Source: Ga0077555 sp963746315
GTDB taxonomy: Bacteria; Pseudomonadota; Alphaproteobacteria; Rhizobiales; Hyphomicrobiaceae
Reading direction: 5' to 3'
Length of the DNA stretch: 64,000 nt
Assembly (NCBI GenBank): GCA_963746315.1
Contig: CAVVAR010000012.1
Location: 1,240,001-1,304,000, forward strand
Shown: one piece after another, positions 26,214 to 34,873 of the stretch
How the letters are laid out: each line of letters begins with the position of its first letter
Position numbering within the stretch: the first letter of the stretch is position 1
The notes under the pieces: generated by a model
Told to the model about the DNA's origin: nothing
Database searches by the model: none
Seen by the model: the letters and a program-made list of their open reading frames with translations, nothing else
Position numbers and translations under genes: made by a program

Positions 26214-27710
26214 TCAGTCGTCCGTGGCCTCGCGGATCTGTGATGGGGCGAGATTGAGTGCGGAAACCAGCAGCACGATGATCGACATGACGAGCAGCGT
26301 GACGGTGATGGGACGCGTGAGAAAGATCATGAAATCGCCGGCCGACATCTCGAGCGAAGTTCGGAGCGATTTTTCAAGCTGTGGACCGAGAATGAGTCCC
26401 AGCACGAATGGCGCCAGCGGAAAATCGAGCTTGCGCAGCACATAGCCGATGACGCCGAAGCCGAGCATGATCCAGATGTCGAACACGCTCGAGTTGATCG
26501 AGTAGGCTCCGATGACACAGAAGAGCAGCGTGCCGACCACGATGTATTGGTACGGGACCTCGAGAATTTTGGCCCACATGCCGACGAGCGGCAGGTTCAG
26601 GATCAGCAGCATGACGTTGCCGATAAAGAACGACGCGATAATGGTCCAAACCAGGATCGGCTTCTCGGTGAAGAGAAACGGGCCGGGTGTGAGACCGTTG
26701 ATGATGAAAGCGCCCATCAGCACGGCGATCGTCGGCGAGGACGGAATGCCGAGTGTGAGCAACGGCACCATGGCCGCGTTGGCGTAGGAGTTGTTGGCGG
26801 TCTCGGGGCCGGCGACACCTTCGATAACGCCCGTGCCGAACTTCTCCGGATGCTTCGAGATGCGCTTCTCGAGAATGTAGGACATGAAAGTCGGGATGAT
26901 GGAACCGACGCCCGGGATCAGGCCGAGGAAGAAGCCGATGCCCGTGCCCCGCCAGATCGCGCCCCACGACGCTTTCCATTCCTCGCGGTTCGGCCAGATG
27001 TCGCGCAGGTTGGTCCTGATGATCTCGCGGTAGGGCTTCTCTGCGGTCGCCAGGATCTCGCCGATTCCGAAAAGGCCCATGACGACGGGAATGAAACCCA
27101 GGCCGTCGTAGAGCTCCGGCATGCCGAACGTGAAGCGCGGTGCCCCGCGGACCGGGTCGATGCCGATCATGGCGATCAGCAGCCCGGCCACGGTCATGAG
27201 AATGCCAGCGATCAGCGATCGTCCGGCGAGACCGGTCACGAGGCAGAGGCCGAACAGCATCAGCGCGAAGAACTCGGGTGGGCCGAAGCTCAAAGCCAGC
27301 GCGGCGAGTGGAGCTGCGACGACCACGAGCGCGAGCACAGCCACGGTGCCGCCGATGAATGACCCGATGGCCGCGATGCCGAGCGCCGCCCCGCCCCGGC
27401 CCTTTCGGGCCATCTGGTAGCCCTCGATACAGGTAATGACCGAGGCGGCCTCGCCCGGCACGTTGAGCAGGACCGACGTGATCGTGCCCCCGTACATCGC
27501 GCCGTAGTAGATGGCCGACAGCATGATGATGGCGCCGGCCGGATCGAGATTGAAGGTGATGGGAATCAGGATCGCGGTTCCCGCCGCTGGTCCGACGCCG
27601 GGAAGGACGCCGACGAGTGTGCCGAGGATGCAGCCCGCCAGAGCGAAGGCGAGGTTCTGCAGGCTCATGGCGGCGGCTAGGCCGGCAAGCAGGTGGTCGA
27701 GCGTTTCCAT
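26214..27710 (-). CDS. tctA: tripartite tricarboxylate transporter, large permease
   Basis: A 498-residue inner-membrane protein with about 11-12 hydrophobic helices. The duplicated TctA motif is visible: GVLPGVGPAAGTAILIP (residues about 34-50) and its second copy GLIPGVGSIIPTFMSY (about 261-276). ETANNSYANAAMVPLLTLGIPSSPTIAVL is the other conserved block, split here only for description. It needs TctB and the Bug protein for uptake. The upstream tctB gene is frameshifted, so the transporter may be dead or depend on another small subunit. Confidence 0.94.
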   Translation of the reverse strand: METLDHLLAGLAAAMSLQNLAFALAGCILGTLVGVLPGVGPAAGTAILIPITFNLDPAGAIIMLSAIYYGAMYGGTITSVLLNVPGEAASVITCIEGYQMARKGRGGAALGIAAIGSFIGGTVAVLALVVVAAPLAALALSFGPPEFFALMLFGLCLVTGLAGRSLIAGILMTVAGLLIAMIGIDPVRGAPRFTFGMPELYDGLGFIPVVMGLFGIGEILATAEKPYREIIRTNLRDIWPNREEWKASWGAIWRGTGIGFFLGLIPGVGSIIPTFMSYILEKRISKHPEKFGTGVIEGVAGPETANNSYANAAMVPLLTLGIPSSPTIAVLMGAFIINGLTPGPFLFTEKPILVWTIIASFFIGNVMLLILNLPLVGMWAKILEVPYQYIVVGTLLFCVIGAYSINSSVFDIWIMLGFGVIGYVLRKLDFPLAPFVLGLILGPQLEKSLRTSLEMSAGDFMIFLTRPITVTLLVMSIIVLLVSALNLAPSQIREATDD

Positions 27711-27725
27711 GGGGCTATGCGGTCC

Positions 27726-28185
27726 TCAGATGCCGAACGTGCCGATGGGCAGCGGCACCTTGAGCCAATAGTAAAACACGTGGAACACGCCGAAGCTCGC
27801 GGCGAGCACGAACGGGACGATAACCAGGGGCGAGCGCGCGCCGAGCGCCGGCAGCAGAACGCCTGTCACGATGAGTGCGGTGAGGCGCCAGCCTAGCCAG
27901 TCGAGTACCAGTGCGCCGATTGCCAGCATCACGACGACGGACCCGATGCGAAACATCGCGGCCCGCTCCGGTATCAGAACTCTCGCTCGGTGCGTCGGCG
28001 GGTGCGCGCGCGGTCTGGAGCACGAGGATGATGCTGAGCACGGCCCCAATGCCGGCAAGCCAGAGGGGAAAGAAGCCTGGTCCCGGGCCCAACTCGTCGA
28101 TGAGCGGAAGCGAAACCGACTGCCAGACCGTGGCGCAGAAGATTGCGAGAAATACCAAGCTCGCGACAATCCAGCCGCGTTTCAC
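27726..28185 (-). pseudogene. tctB: tripartite tricarboxylate transporter small subunit, frameshifted
   Basis: The N-terminal half (GTG at 28185, GGGAGG upstream: MKRGWIVASLVFL, then LGPGPGFFPLWLAGIG, the TctB signature) is in one frame to about 27975. The C-terminal half (MFRIGSVVVMLAIGALVL to VPLPIGTFGI, two or three helices) is in the frame one base further on and ends at 27726. Joined they make a normal TctB of about 150 residues with four helices. A single +1 step repairs it, so either one base was gained or the read is wrong. An alternative is two coupled genes: the second half has its own ATG with GGAG nine bases upstream. Confidence 0.8.
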
Positions 28186-28430
28186 TCCGGAACCCTCCCA
28201 GCGATGTTATGATTGTTATTCGACGATCAATGGCTAGCACGCTTCGCCGGCACCAGCAATGGCGCGCGGCCGAGTGCACTGTGCAAAGCCGCCCTCAAGG
28301 TCAACGTGACGGCGCGCCGGCCCTTCCCGGAAATTGATCTCGGTCAGACGGGCTCACGGCTTTGTCATGCTTCTGTGGCAATTGGCAGATCTGCGCAGCG
28401 GCCATACCGGATGCATCATCGAGGATAGTC

Positions 28431-30305
28431 ATGCCGACGCCCGTTCGACGGATCGAGCCGCCAGTACCGAGGCCCGAGACACCTGGGAGCAGCGCTTCCC
28501 CTGGACAAATCGGCGGCGCCCCCGAAGCGGCGCGCCTTCCGGCGCCGCCGATCGGGGATGGCGTGACAATTCACGCAGGCGGTGCCTACGAGCCGCAATT
28601 CGACTATGTGGATCGCTTCCTCAGGGCCGGCACCGCGCGGGTCACGCTTGGACTGTCGCCGCATGCCATTGGAGCGGCTTGGTTCGACTGGTCGCTACAT
28701 CTGATGCGATCGCCCGGCCGCCTGACCGACCTGTGCCTCGCAGGCTTAAGCATGCAGGCCCAGCTCGCCCGCTTCGCAGCCGGTTGCCTGGCCGGCTCCC
28801 ACGAGGACCCGCCGTTCCGTCCCCGAGAGGGCGACCATCGCTTCGATGCAGCGGCCTGGCATCAGATGCCGGCGTGTCTCTCGGTGCAGAGCTACCTGGC
28901 CCTCGAGAGCTGGTGGGCCCTCGCGACCACGCAGATCAGCGGCATGGACCCGCAGCACGCCAAGCGCGTCGCGTTCATGGCCAGCCAGGCGCTCGATGTC
29001 CTGGCACCGACGAATAGTGCGTTCACCAACCCGGTGATCGCCGAGCGCACGCTGTCCGAAGGCGGCCGCAACCTCTGGCGTGGCGTGACGCACTTGGTCG
29101 ACGACATCAACCGCGAGGTCGCCGGGCAGCCGCCGCGCAGCGCAAGCGCGCTCAAGGTGGGCGTCGATCTCGCGGTAACGCCGGGCTGCGTGGTCTATCG
29201 CAACCACCTCTTCGAGTTGATCCAGTACAGCCCCGCCACCGCTCGTGTGCACCGCGAGCCGGTTCTGGTCGTTCCGGCCTGGATCATGAAGTACTACATT
29301 CTCGACCTTCGCCCCGAGAACTCGCTGGTGCGCTACCTGGTCGGGCGGGGGCATACGGTCTTCATGATGTCCTGGCTCAACCCCGGCCCGGAGCAGCGCG
29401 ACGTCACGCTCGACGACTACCGGCGCGCCGTGATGGCGGCGATCGATGCCGTCTCCAGTGCCGATCGCGAGACGCGCATCCATCTTACGGGCTACTGCCT
29501 CGGCGGCACCATCGCCTCGATCGCGGCGGCGACTATGGCGCGGGACGACGACAAGCGCCTGGCATCACTGACGCTGCTCGCAGCGCAGACCGACTTTAGC
29601 GAGGCCGGCGAGCTGATGCTGTTCGTCGACGAGAGCCAGATCACGTTCCTCGAGGACATGATGTGGGCGCAGGGCGTCCTGCGCGGCCGGCAGATGTCGG
29701 GCGCCTTCCAGCTCTTGCGCTCCAACGAGCTGGTCTGGTCCCGGATCATCCGGGAGTACGTGCTCGGCGAGCGCTCGGACGTGTTCGACATCCAGGCCTG
29801 GAGCGAGGATCTGACGCGGATGCCCTACAAGATGCATTCGCAGTACCTGCGTGGGCTCTTCCTCGAGAACCGCCTGACGGCAGGGCGTTTCGCCGTCGAG
29901 GGCCGCGTCATCGCGCTCAAGGATATCGAGGCGCCGATGTTCGTCGTCGGCACCGAAAGCGACCACATCGCGCCCTGGCGCTCGGTCTACAAGGCGCACC
30001 TCTTCACCGACAACGAGCTGACGTTCGTCCTTACCAACGGCGGCCACAACGCCGGCATCGTGTCGGAGCCCGGTCACAAGCATCGGCACTTCAGGATGGG
30101 CGTCAAGCAGCCGCTCGACCTCTACCACGACCCCGATACGTGGGCGGCGCGAGCCGAGGTCGTCGAGGGCTCTTGGTGGCCGTCGTGGGCCGACTGGCTG
30201 GCGCGGCAATCGACGGGCATGGTGCCCGCCCGCGAAGATCGGGCGCCCGGCGGCACGATGCACAATCTCGGTCCCGCGCCGGGCTCCTACGTGATGCAGC
30301 GCTGA
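28431..30305 (+). CDS. phaC: class I poly(3-hydroxyalkanoate) synthase
   Basis: A 624-residue polymerase linking 3-hydroxyacyl-CoA into PHA granules. The N-terminal domain (residues about 85-250) is typical, and the lipase-like box GYCLGGT places the nucleophile Cys at residue 356. The catalytic Asp is in VVGTESDHIAPW and the His in TNGGHNAGIV. The ATG at 28431 follows GAGGAT; an in-frame ATG at 28362 has no site. The N-terminal 50 residues are Pro-rich. No phasin, phaR, phaA or phaB gene is adjacent, so precursor supply is coded elsewhere. Convergent with nspC, only ten bases between them. Confidence 0.93.
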   Translation: MPTPVRRIEPPVPRPETPGSSASPGQIGGAPEAARLPAPPIGDGVTIHAGGAYEPQFDYVDRFLRAGTARVTLGLSPHAIGAAWFDWSLHLMRSPGRLTDLCLAGLSMQAQLARFAAGCLAGSHEDPPFRPREGDHRFDAAAWHQMPACLSVQSYLALESWWALATTQISGMDPQHAKRVAFMASQALDVLAPTNSAFTNPVIAERTLSEGGRNLWRGVTHLVDDINREVAGQPPRSASALKVGVDLAVTPGCVVYRNHLFELIQYSPATARVHREPVLVVPAWIMKYYILDLRPENSLVRYLVGRGHTVFMMSWLNPGPEQRDVTLDDYRRAVMAAIDAVSSADRETRIHLTGYCLGGTIASIAAATMARDDDKRLASLTLLAAQTDFSEAGELMLFVDESQITFLEDMMWAQGVLRGRQMSGAFQLLRSNELVWSRIIREYVLGERSDVFDIQAWSEDLTRMPYKMHSQYLRGLFLENRLTAGRFAVEGRVIALKDIEAPMFVVGTESDHIAPWRSVYKAHLFTDNELTFVLTNGGHNAGIVSEPGHKHRHFRMGVKQPLDLYHDPDTWAARAEVVEGSWWPSWADWLARQSTGMVPAREDRAPGGTMHNLGPAPGSYVMQR

Positions 30306-30315
30306 GCGCCGGAGC

Positions 30316-31455
30316 TCAGCCGAGCGTCTTGCGGAAGTCCTCGTAGCCGAACGATCGCACGACCCGATAGCTGCCATCCTCGTCGAGCATGGCGATGTCG
30401 GGCTTCGGCGTGCCGTTGAAGGTGGTGTTCTTCACGAACGAGTATTGCATCATGTCGGTGAAGATCAGCCGGTCGCCGACCGCCAGCGGCCGCTCGAAGG
30501 AATACTCGCCGATGACGTCGCCGGTCATGCAGGTCTTGCCACCGAGGATGTAGTCGTGGGCGTGCACGCCGATGCTGCCGGCGCCGATGATGGCGGGCGT
30601 ATAGGGCACCTCGAGCACGTCCGGCATGTGGGTCGAGGCCGACGTGTCGAGGATGGCGATGTCCTTGACGTTGTGATGCAGGCCGATGACGCTCGCCACG
30701 AGATATCCCGTGTCCACGACGATGCCGGCGCCTGGCTCGAGGATCACCTCGACGCCGAACTCGGCGCGGAAGGCCTTGATGGCCGCGATCAGCACGTCGA
30801 CGTCGTAGCCCTCCTTGTTGACGAAATGGCCGCCGCCGAAATTCACGGCCTTGACGCGACGGACGTAGGGTGTGAGCTCGCGCGCGACGTGCTCGATCAG
30901 GCCCTTGGAGCCATAAGCCATCAACTCGCAGAGCGCGTGGGTGTGCAGGATGTCGATCTCGCCCCACGGCAGCTCGTCGATTTGCTCGCGCGTGGTGCCG
31001 AAGCGGGAGCAGGGCGCGCAAGGGTCGTAAAGCGCGCCACCGAGCGTGGCGTTCGAGTAGCCGGGGTTGATGCGGATGCCGATCTTCTTCTCTGCCGCGC
31101 GCGCGATCGGGCCGAGCCGCGCGATCTGCTCGGGCGAGTTGAAGTAGATGTGGTCGGCGATCTTGGTCAACCGCTCGACCTCGCCGGGTGCGTAGGCGGG
31201 CGCGTAGACGTGCACCTCCTTGCCGAACTCCTCCGCGCCCATCCGCGCCTCGTACTCGCCGGACGCGGTCGTGCCGTCGAGTGAATCGCGCATCAGCGGG
31301 AATGCCGCCGGCATGGCCCAAGCCTTGGTCGCGAGCAGCACCTTGCAGCCGGCCTCGTGCCGGATGCGCCGCACGGTCGCGAGGTTCCGCTTCAGCGCCG
31401 CCACGTCGAGGACGTAGGCAGGGGTGGCGATATTGGCGGGAAGATTGGGGGACAT
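30316..31455 (-). CDS. nspC: carboxynorspermidine/carboxyspermidine decarboxylase
   Basis: A 379-residue PLP enzyme of the alanine-racemase fold that decarboxylates carboxyspermidine to spermidine. The PLP lysine is Lys44 (LLATKAWA), the glycine-rich phosphate site is VNFGGGHFVNKEGYD, and the C-terminal active-site loop has GGKTCMTGDVIGEY with the conserved Cys-Asp area. This is the S-adenosylmethionine-independent spermidine route. Its partner dehydrogenase is 1.5 kb upstream on the same strand, split off by a TA module and a transposase fragment. GGAG lies 13 bases before the ATG. Confidence 0.93.
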   Translation of the reverse strand: MSPNLPANIATPAYVLDVAALKRNLATVRRIRHEAGCKVLLATKAWAMPAAFPLMRDSLDGTTASGEYEARMGAEEFGKEVHVYAPAYAPGEVERLTKIADHIYFNSPEQIARLGPIARAAEKKIGIRINPGYSNATLGGALYDPCAPCSRFGTTREQIDELPWGEIDILHTHALCELMAYGSKGLIEHVARELTPYVRRVKAVNFGGGHFVNKEGYDVDVLIAAIKAFRAEFGVEVILEPGAGIVVDTGYLVASVIGLHHNVKDIAILDTSASTHMPDVLEVPYTPAIIGAGSIGVHAHDYILGGKTCMTGDVIGEYSFERPLAVGDRLIFTDMMQYSFVKNTTFNGTPKPDIAMLDEDGSYRVVRSFGYEDFRKTLG

Positions 31456-31582
31456 CGGTCGCGAACTCCGGCATGCAACGGCCCAAGGCCGCGATTGATG
31501 CCGCTATATGGCACCGGCCGTGGTCACATTGAAGGGTCATGTGCCGGGGGTTGTGCGAGGCAACGCCGACCGGGTCGTTGGG

Positions 31583-31999
31583 TCAGAACGCGAAGCTGAG
31601 CTGAACGGGAGCCGACTTGCCGCGGCGGCGCGATCGCTTGGCCGGCTTAGGCTCGGGAAACTCGTTGCGAGGCATTCCGCTCTTTGCTGCGCAGCCCGCC
31701 ACATTGAAGCCGAGGTCCACCAGCGGCTTCTCGGTCAAACGAGCGGCATGGACATGATCGGCCTCCCACCACGCCTGCTCGGTTGCGACGGGGACGCGGT
31801 TGGGATGCGGGCCACGGGCGCCGGGCAGCCGGTCGATCAGCCCGTCGGCGCCAAACGTCTGGAAGTTGCGGCGGATCTCGTAGAACTGCTGGCGGGAGTA
31901 GCCCATCAGCTTGCAGGCCCTGGAGACGTTGTCGAGGTTGCTCGCCAGCTCGAGCAACGACAGCTTGCGCCGTGCTACCTTCTCGGTGGTCGTGGTCAT
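31583..31999 (-). pseudogene. transposase N-terminal fragment (helix-turn-helix; IS481-like)
   Basis: The first 70 or so residues (TTTTEKVARRKLSLLELAS, then CKLMGYSRQQFYEIRRNFQ, then GLIDRLPGARGPHPNRV) match the HTH start of a Rhizobiales transposase family that is normally over 300 residues with a DDE core. After residue 75 the similarity stops and the frame continues into unrelated Lys/Arg-rich sequence (PAKRSRRRGKSAPVQLSFAF). There is no DDE domain, and I found no terminal inverted repeats. It is a deletion remnant. IS481 assignment is from memory of the HTH type and is tentative. Confidence 0.7.
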
Positions 32000-32135
32000 G
32001 TCGTTTGCCTTTGAGGAAGGGTGATGTCTCAGCAACACCATCTAACCTCAACCGGCAGCGGCACGGCCACGGCTCGCGACTCTCAGCGGTCGCCGCCGTG
32101 ACCTCGACTGTCGGGTGAATACGCGGAGCACGGGT

Positions 32136-32375
32136 TCAGGCCGTTTCCACGATTCTCTGACCGAGGCCGCGCCCAGCGGTTGGGGGCGGCAAAGGATGCC
32201 CGTCGGCCTTGATCGTCTCAATGACCTCCTCGACGATCTTGCAAAGCTCGGCAAAAACCGCCTGCTGGTCGTCGCCATGGCAACCACCCAGCATCAAGCC
32301 TGGGGCGGTTCCGACATAGCATCGATCCTCGTCCGACCACTCGACGATCTTCAGGTAGCGATCCGAGTCATTCAT
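32136..32375 (-). CDS. hicB: HicB-family antitoxin
   Basis: A 79-residue protein with the partly degraded RNase H-like HicB fold: YLKIVEWSDEDRCYVGTAPGLMLGGCHGDD resembles the family's x-Y-x-A-x-x-P-(D/E)-L-PG-C-x-x-x-GD core (given in pieces), followed by a helix EVIETIKADGHPLPPP. There is no C-terminal DNA-binding domain, so autoregulation may be weak or indirect. The start overlaps the hicA stop by four bases (ATGA), the usual toxin-then-antitoxin order for HicAB. Confidence 0.85.
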   Translation of the reverse strand: MNDSDRYLKIVEWSDEDRCYVGTAPGLMLGGCHGDDQQAVFAELCKIVEEVIETIKADGHPLPPPTAGRGLGQRIVETA

Positions 32376-32563
32376 GAACTGGCAATCCGAATGGCGTCTT
32401 CGACAGCCTCGATTTGGTATTTCTTGGCATCATCGCCAAGCTTACCCGAAAGCGTTACCCGCGTCCTACTGGCGGCGTGTACACAGTTGCTATGGCTCCC
32501 CTTGCCCCCACGATCCACGAAACCGACTGCCTCGAGTCTGGTCACCAGCTCGCGAAGTTTCAA
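32372..32563 (-). CDS. hicA: HicA-family mRNA interferase toxin
   Basis: A 63-residue double-stranded-RNA-binding-fold toxin that cleaves mRNA. The family signature is clear: LVTRLEAVGF, then GGKGSHSN with catalytic His24, then a beta strand TRVTLSG. The start is TTG at 32563 with GAGG seven bases upstream. It lies inside what looks like a polyamine operon, 46 bases after the preceding gene, so it may be read from that promoter as well as from its own. Confidence 0.9.
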   Translation of the reverse strand: MKLRELVTRLEAVGFVDRGGKGSHSNCVHAASRTRVTLSGKLGDDAKKYQIEAVEDAIRIASS

Positions 32564-32608
32564 GTGTCCCTCACGTCCCCACTCCGAACACCTCGCAAGG
32601 AGCGTCCC

Positions 32609-32980
32609 TTAATCGATAACGATGGTCGCGCCGCGGCCTTCCAGCAGAGCTGTGATCTGCCGGAGAACCGGGTCTGCGGGATCGAGCGCGGCACGACCGG
32701 GCTTGCCGAGATGGATCTGCACGCAGGCCTGACGCTCGTCGTCGGCGCCGTCCTCGATCGTGCAGACGATCGAATAGGCCCCTTGGTCGGCTTTGACGTC
32801 GAAGTCCCAGCCGTGATCCTCAGGCCAGGGCGCGGACGCCCTGAGCCCCTTGGCCTGCAGTTCGGCTGACAGCCATTTGGCGAGTGCAGCGCCGCCAATG
32901 TCCTCGTTGACGCGATGCTCACGATCCTCATCGCTGTCGACGAACTCCTCGGTTGCAAACCAGAGGACGGTCGACGGCAT
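32609..32980 (-). CDS. conserved hypothetical protein, coupled to carboxyspermidine dehydrogenase
   Basis: A 123-residue acidic cytoplasmic protein (STVLWFATEEFVDSD, then an APWPEDHGWDFDVK segment, ending GRGATIVID). The PEDHGW box recalls a group of small uncharacterised proteins with a PEDWGW-like motif, but I cannot name a domain. Its ATG overlaps the dehydrogenase stop by one base (TGATG at 32978-32982), so translation is probably coupled. Whether it serves polyamine synthesis or belongs to the neighbouring HicAB island is unclear. Confidence 0.75.
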   Translation of the reverse strand: MPSTVLWFATEEFVDSDEDREHRVNEDIGGAALAKWLSAELQAKGLRASAPWPEDHGWDFDVKADQGAYSIVCTIEDGADDERQACVQIHLGKPGRAALDPADPVLRQITALLEGRGATIVID

Positions 32981-34197
32981 CAGGTTTTCACCGCAAACAG
33001 CTCCGCCTGCTCGCTCGGGACCATCTCCTTCATGTGCCAGGGCAGGCCCTGCTTGCCGATCTCGTCCATGAACGGCTTGGACGGCAGCTGCTCGACATTG
33101 TAGACGCCGCCGGGCTTCTTCCAGGCGCCCTTGAACAGCATCATGGCGCCGACGACCGGCGGCACACCCGTGGTGTAGGACACCGCCTGCGCGCCCGTCT
33201 CCTTGTAGCAGTCGGCGTGGTCGCACACGTTATAGATGATCGCCCGCTTCTCCTTGCCGTCCTTCTTGCCGACAAAAATGCAGCCGATGGACGTGCGGCC
33301 CGAGTAGTTCTCGCCGAGCGAGGAGGGCGGCGGCAGCAGCTCCTTCAGGAACTCCATCGGAATGACGGGATTGCCCTTGTACATGACGGGGTCGATACGC
33401 GTCATGCCGACGTTCTGGAGCACCTCGAGGTGCTTGATGTAGTTGTCGGAGAAGGTCATCCAGAAGCGGATCTGCTTCAGGCCCTTGATGTTCTCGACGA
33501 GGCTTTCCTCCTCCTCGTGATAGATCAGGTAGCTCTTCCGCGGGCCGACCTCAGGGTAGTCGATCATGGTCGCGATGGACAGCGGATCGATGTCGATCCA
33601 ATCGCCGTTCTTCCAGTATTTGCCACGCTGCGTCACCTCGCGAAGGTTGATCTCCGGATTGAAATTGGTGGCGAACGCCTTGCCGTGGCTGCCGTCATTG
33701 CAGTCGATGATGTCGATCGTCTCGATGGTGTCGAACAGGAACTCCTGCGCGTAGGCGCAATAGATGTTCGACTGGCCGGGATCGAAGCCGCAGCCGAGGA
33801 TCGCCATGATGCCCTTGGCGGCATAGCGGTCCTGGTACTTCCACTGCCAGGAGTACTCGAACTTGGCGACGTCGCGCGGCTCGTAGTTGGCGGTGTCCAT
33901 GTAGTGCACGCCCGTCTCCAGGCAGGCGTCCATGATCGGCAGGTCCTGGTAGGGCAGCGCCATGTTGATGACGAGGTCCGGCTTGACCTTGTTGATCAGC
34001 GCCACCGTCGCCTTCACGTCGTCGGCGTCCACCTGGCTGATCTCGATCGGTGTCACACAGCGCTTGGCCACGGCCTCGCAGCTCGCGAGACGGCGCGAGG
34101 CGAGATGGATCTTCTTGAAGACGTCCCGGTTCATCGCGCACTTCTGCGCGGTCACGGAGCCGGCGGCACCTGCACCGATAATGAGAACACTGTCCAA
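32980..34197 (-). CDS. carboxynorspermidine/carboxyspermidine dehydrogenase (saccharopine dehydrogenase family)
   Basis: A 405-residue NAD(P)-dependent enzyme condensing putrescine (or diaminopropane) with aspartate semialdehyde to carboxyspermidine (or carboxynorspermidine). The Rossmann start is VLIIGAGAAGSV (residues 4-15). Conserved family blocks follow: NMALPYQDLPIMDAC, GVHYMDTANYEP and GCGFDPGQSN. The length fits the family, and together with nspC this forms the alternative spermidine pathway. A lysine-type saccharopine dehydrogenase is less likely given nspC nearby. First gene of the leftward cluster. Confidence 0.9.
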   Translation of the reverse strand: MDSVLIIGAGAAGSVTAQKCAMNRDVFKKIHLASRRLASCEAVAKRCVTPIEISQVDADDVKATVALINKVKPDLVINMALPYQDLPIMDACLETGVHYMDTANYEPRDVAKFEYSWQWKYQDRYAAKGIMAILGCGFDPGQSNIYCAYAQEFLFDTIETIDIIDCNDGSHGKAFATNFNPEINLREVTQRGKYWKNGDWIDIDPLSIATMIDYPEVGPRKSYLIYHEEEESLVENIKGLKQIRFWMTFSDNYIKHLEVLQNVGMTRIDPVMYKGNPVIPMEFLKELLPPPSSLGENYSGRTSIGCIFVGKKDGKEKRAIIYNVCDHADCYKETGAQAVSYTTGVPPVVGAMMLFKGAWKKPGGVYNVEQLPSKPFMDEIGKQGLPWHMKEMVPSEQAELFAVKT

Positions 34198-34347
34198 TTC
34201 GATCTCCCGAGAGCTGAGGGTGGTCTCAATCGCACGGTGTCAGGCGAAGACAACGCTTCTGCGACAGTCCGCTACGAGCGTGGACTTAGTGCAGCTTGTC
34301 GCGGAGCACAATGCCGATCCGAGCAGGCAACGCGACGGCCGCCCAGG

Positions 34348-34857
34348 CTAACGCCGCGAAAAGGACCGCCGGCGGTCGCGGCCGGGCGTGCCGAGGTGGC
34401 GGGCGAGGTCGTCGAGGAGGGCGGAGTGGCGGGCGCCCGCCTCGTCCACCATGTCCTCGTCGTCGGCGAGCGACAAGAGCTGGGCGGTGAGCTTGACGTC
34501 GGTTTCGAGCCCGCGCTGCCGGAGATCGATCGTCACGAGCGAGACAGAGACGCATAGCGCGTCGGCATGAATGATCTCGGTCGTCACGATCAGGCTCGGC
34601 GGCGCGATCAGATGATAGATGGCCTCGCCGCGAAGCCGCGGCTGCCCTTTCAGCCCGAAGCGGAAGCAGTCCCGCCCGCCGACGCGATGATCGGCCTCGT
34701 CGATGATCAGCGCGTAGCGGTCGCCGGAAGCCCCCATGCGCGCCCGCTCCAAGGGGTCTGTGAGAGCGTCATAGACGCGCCCGATCGGCACCTCCAAGTT
34801 GCGCCCCAGGACGATCGTCCGGTGCTCCGCCGCAGTCTTGCTGGCTCCGTCGGTCAT
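34348..34857 (-). CDS. SRPBCC (START/AHSA1-like) domain protein
   Basis: A 169-residue single-domain protein of the SRPBCC fold (hydrophobic ligand cavity). The typical opening RTIVLGRNLEVPIGRVYDALTDPLERARMG is visible (in two halves), followed by strands with GGRDCFRFGLKG and a long C-terminal helix. The tail is Arg-rich (GRDRRRSFSRR). Ligand and role are unknown. It starts 16 bases after the oligopeptidase B stop, in the same direction. Confidence 0.8.
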   Translation of the reverse strand: MTDGASKTAAEHRTIVLGRNLEVPIGRVYDALTDPLERARMGASGDRYALIIDEADHRVGGRDCFRFGLKGQPRLRGEAIYHLIAPPSLIVTTEIIHADALCVSVSLVTIDLRQRGLETDVKLTAQLLSLADDEDMVDEAGARHSALLDDLARHLGTPGRDRRRSFSRR

Positions 34858-34873
34858 CAGCCGCGCTCCAGGC

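Noticed and set aside
27940..28000. Programmed ribosomal frameshift in tctB
   Set aside because: The required shift is +1 and I see no slippery codon with a nearby stop or a stimulatory structure; TctB is not known to use one.
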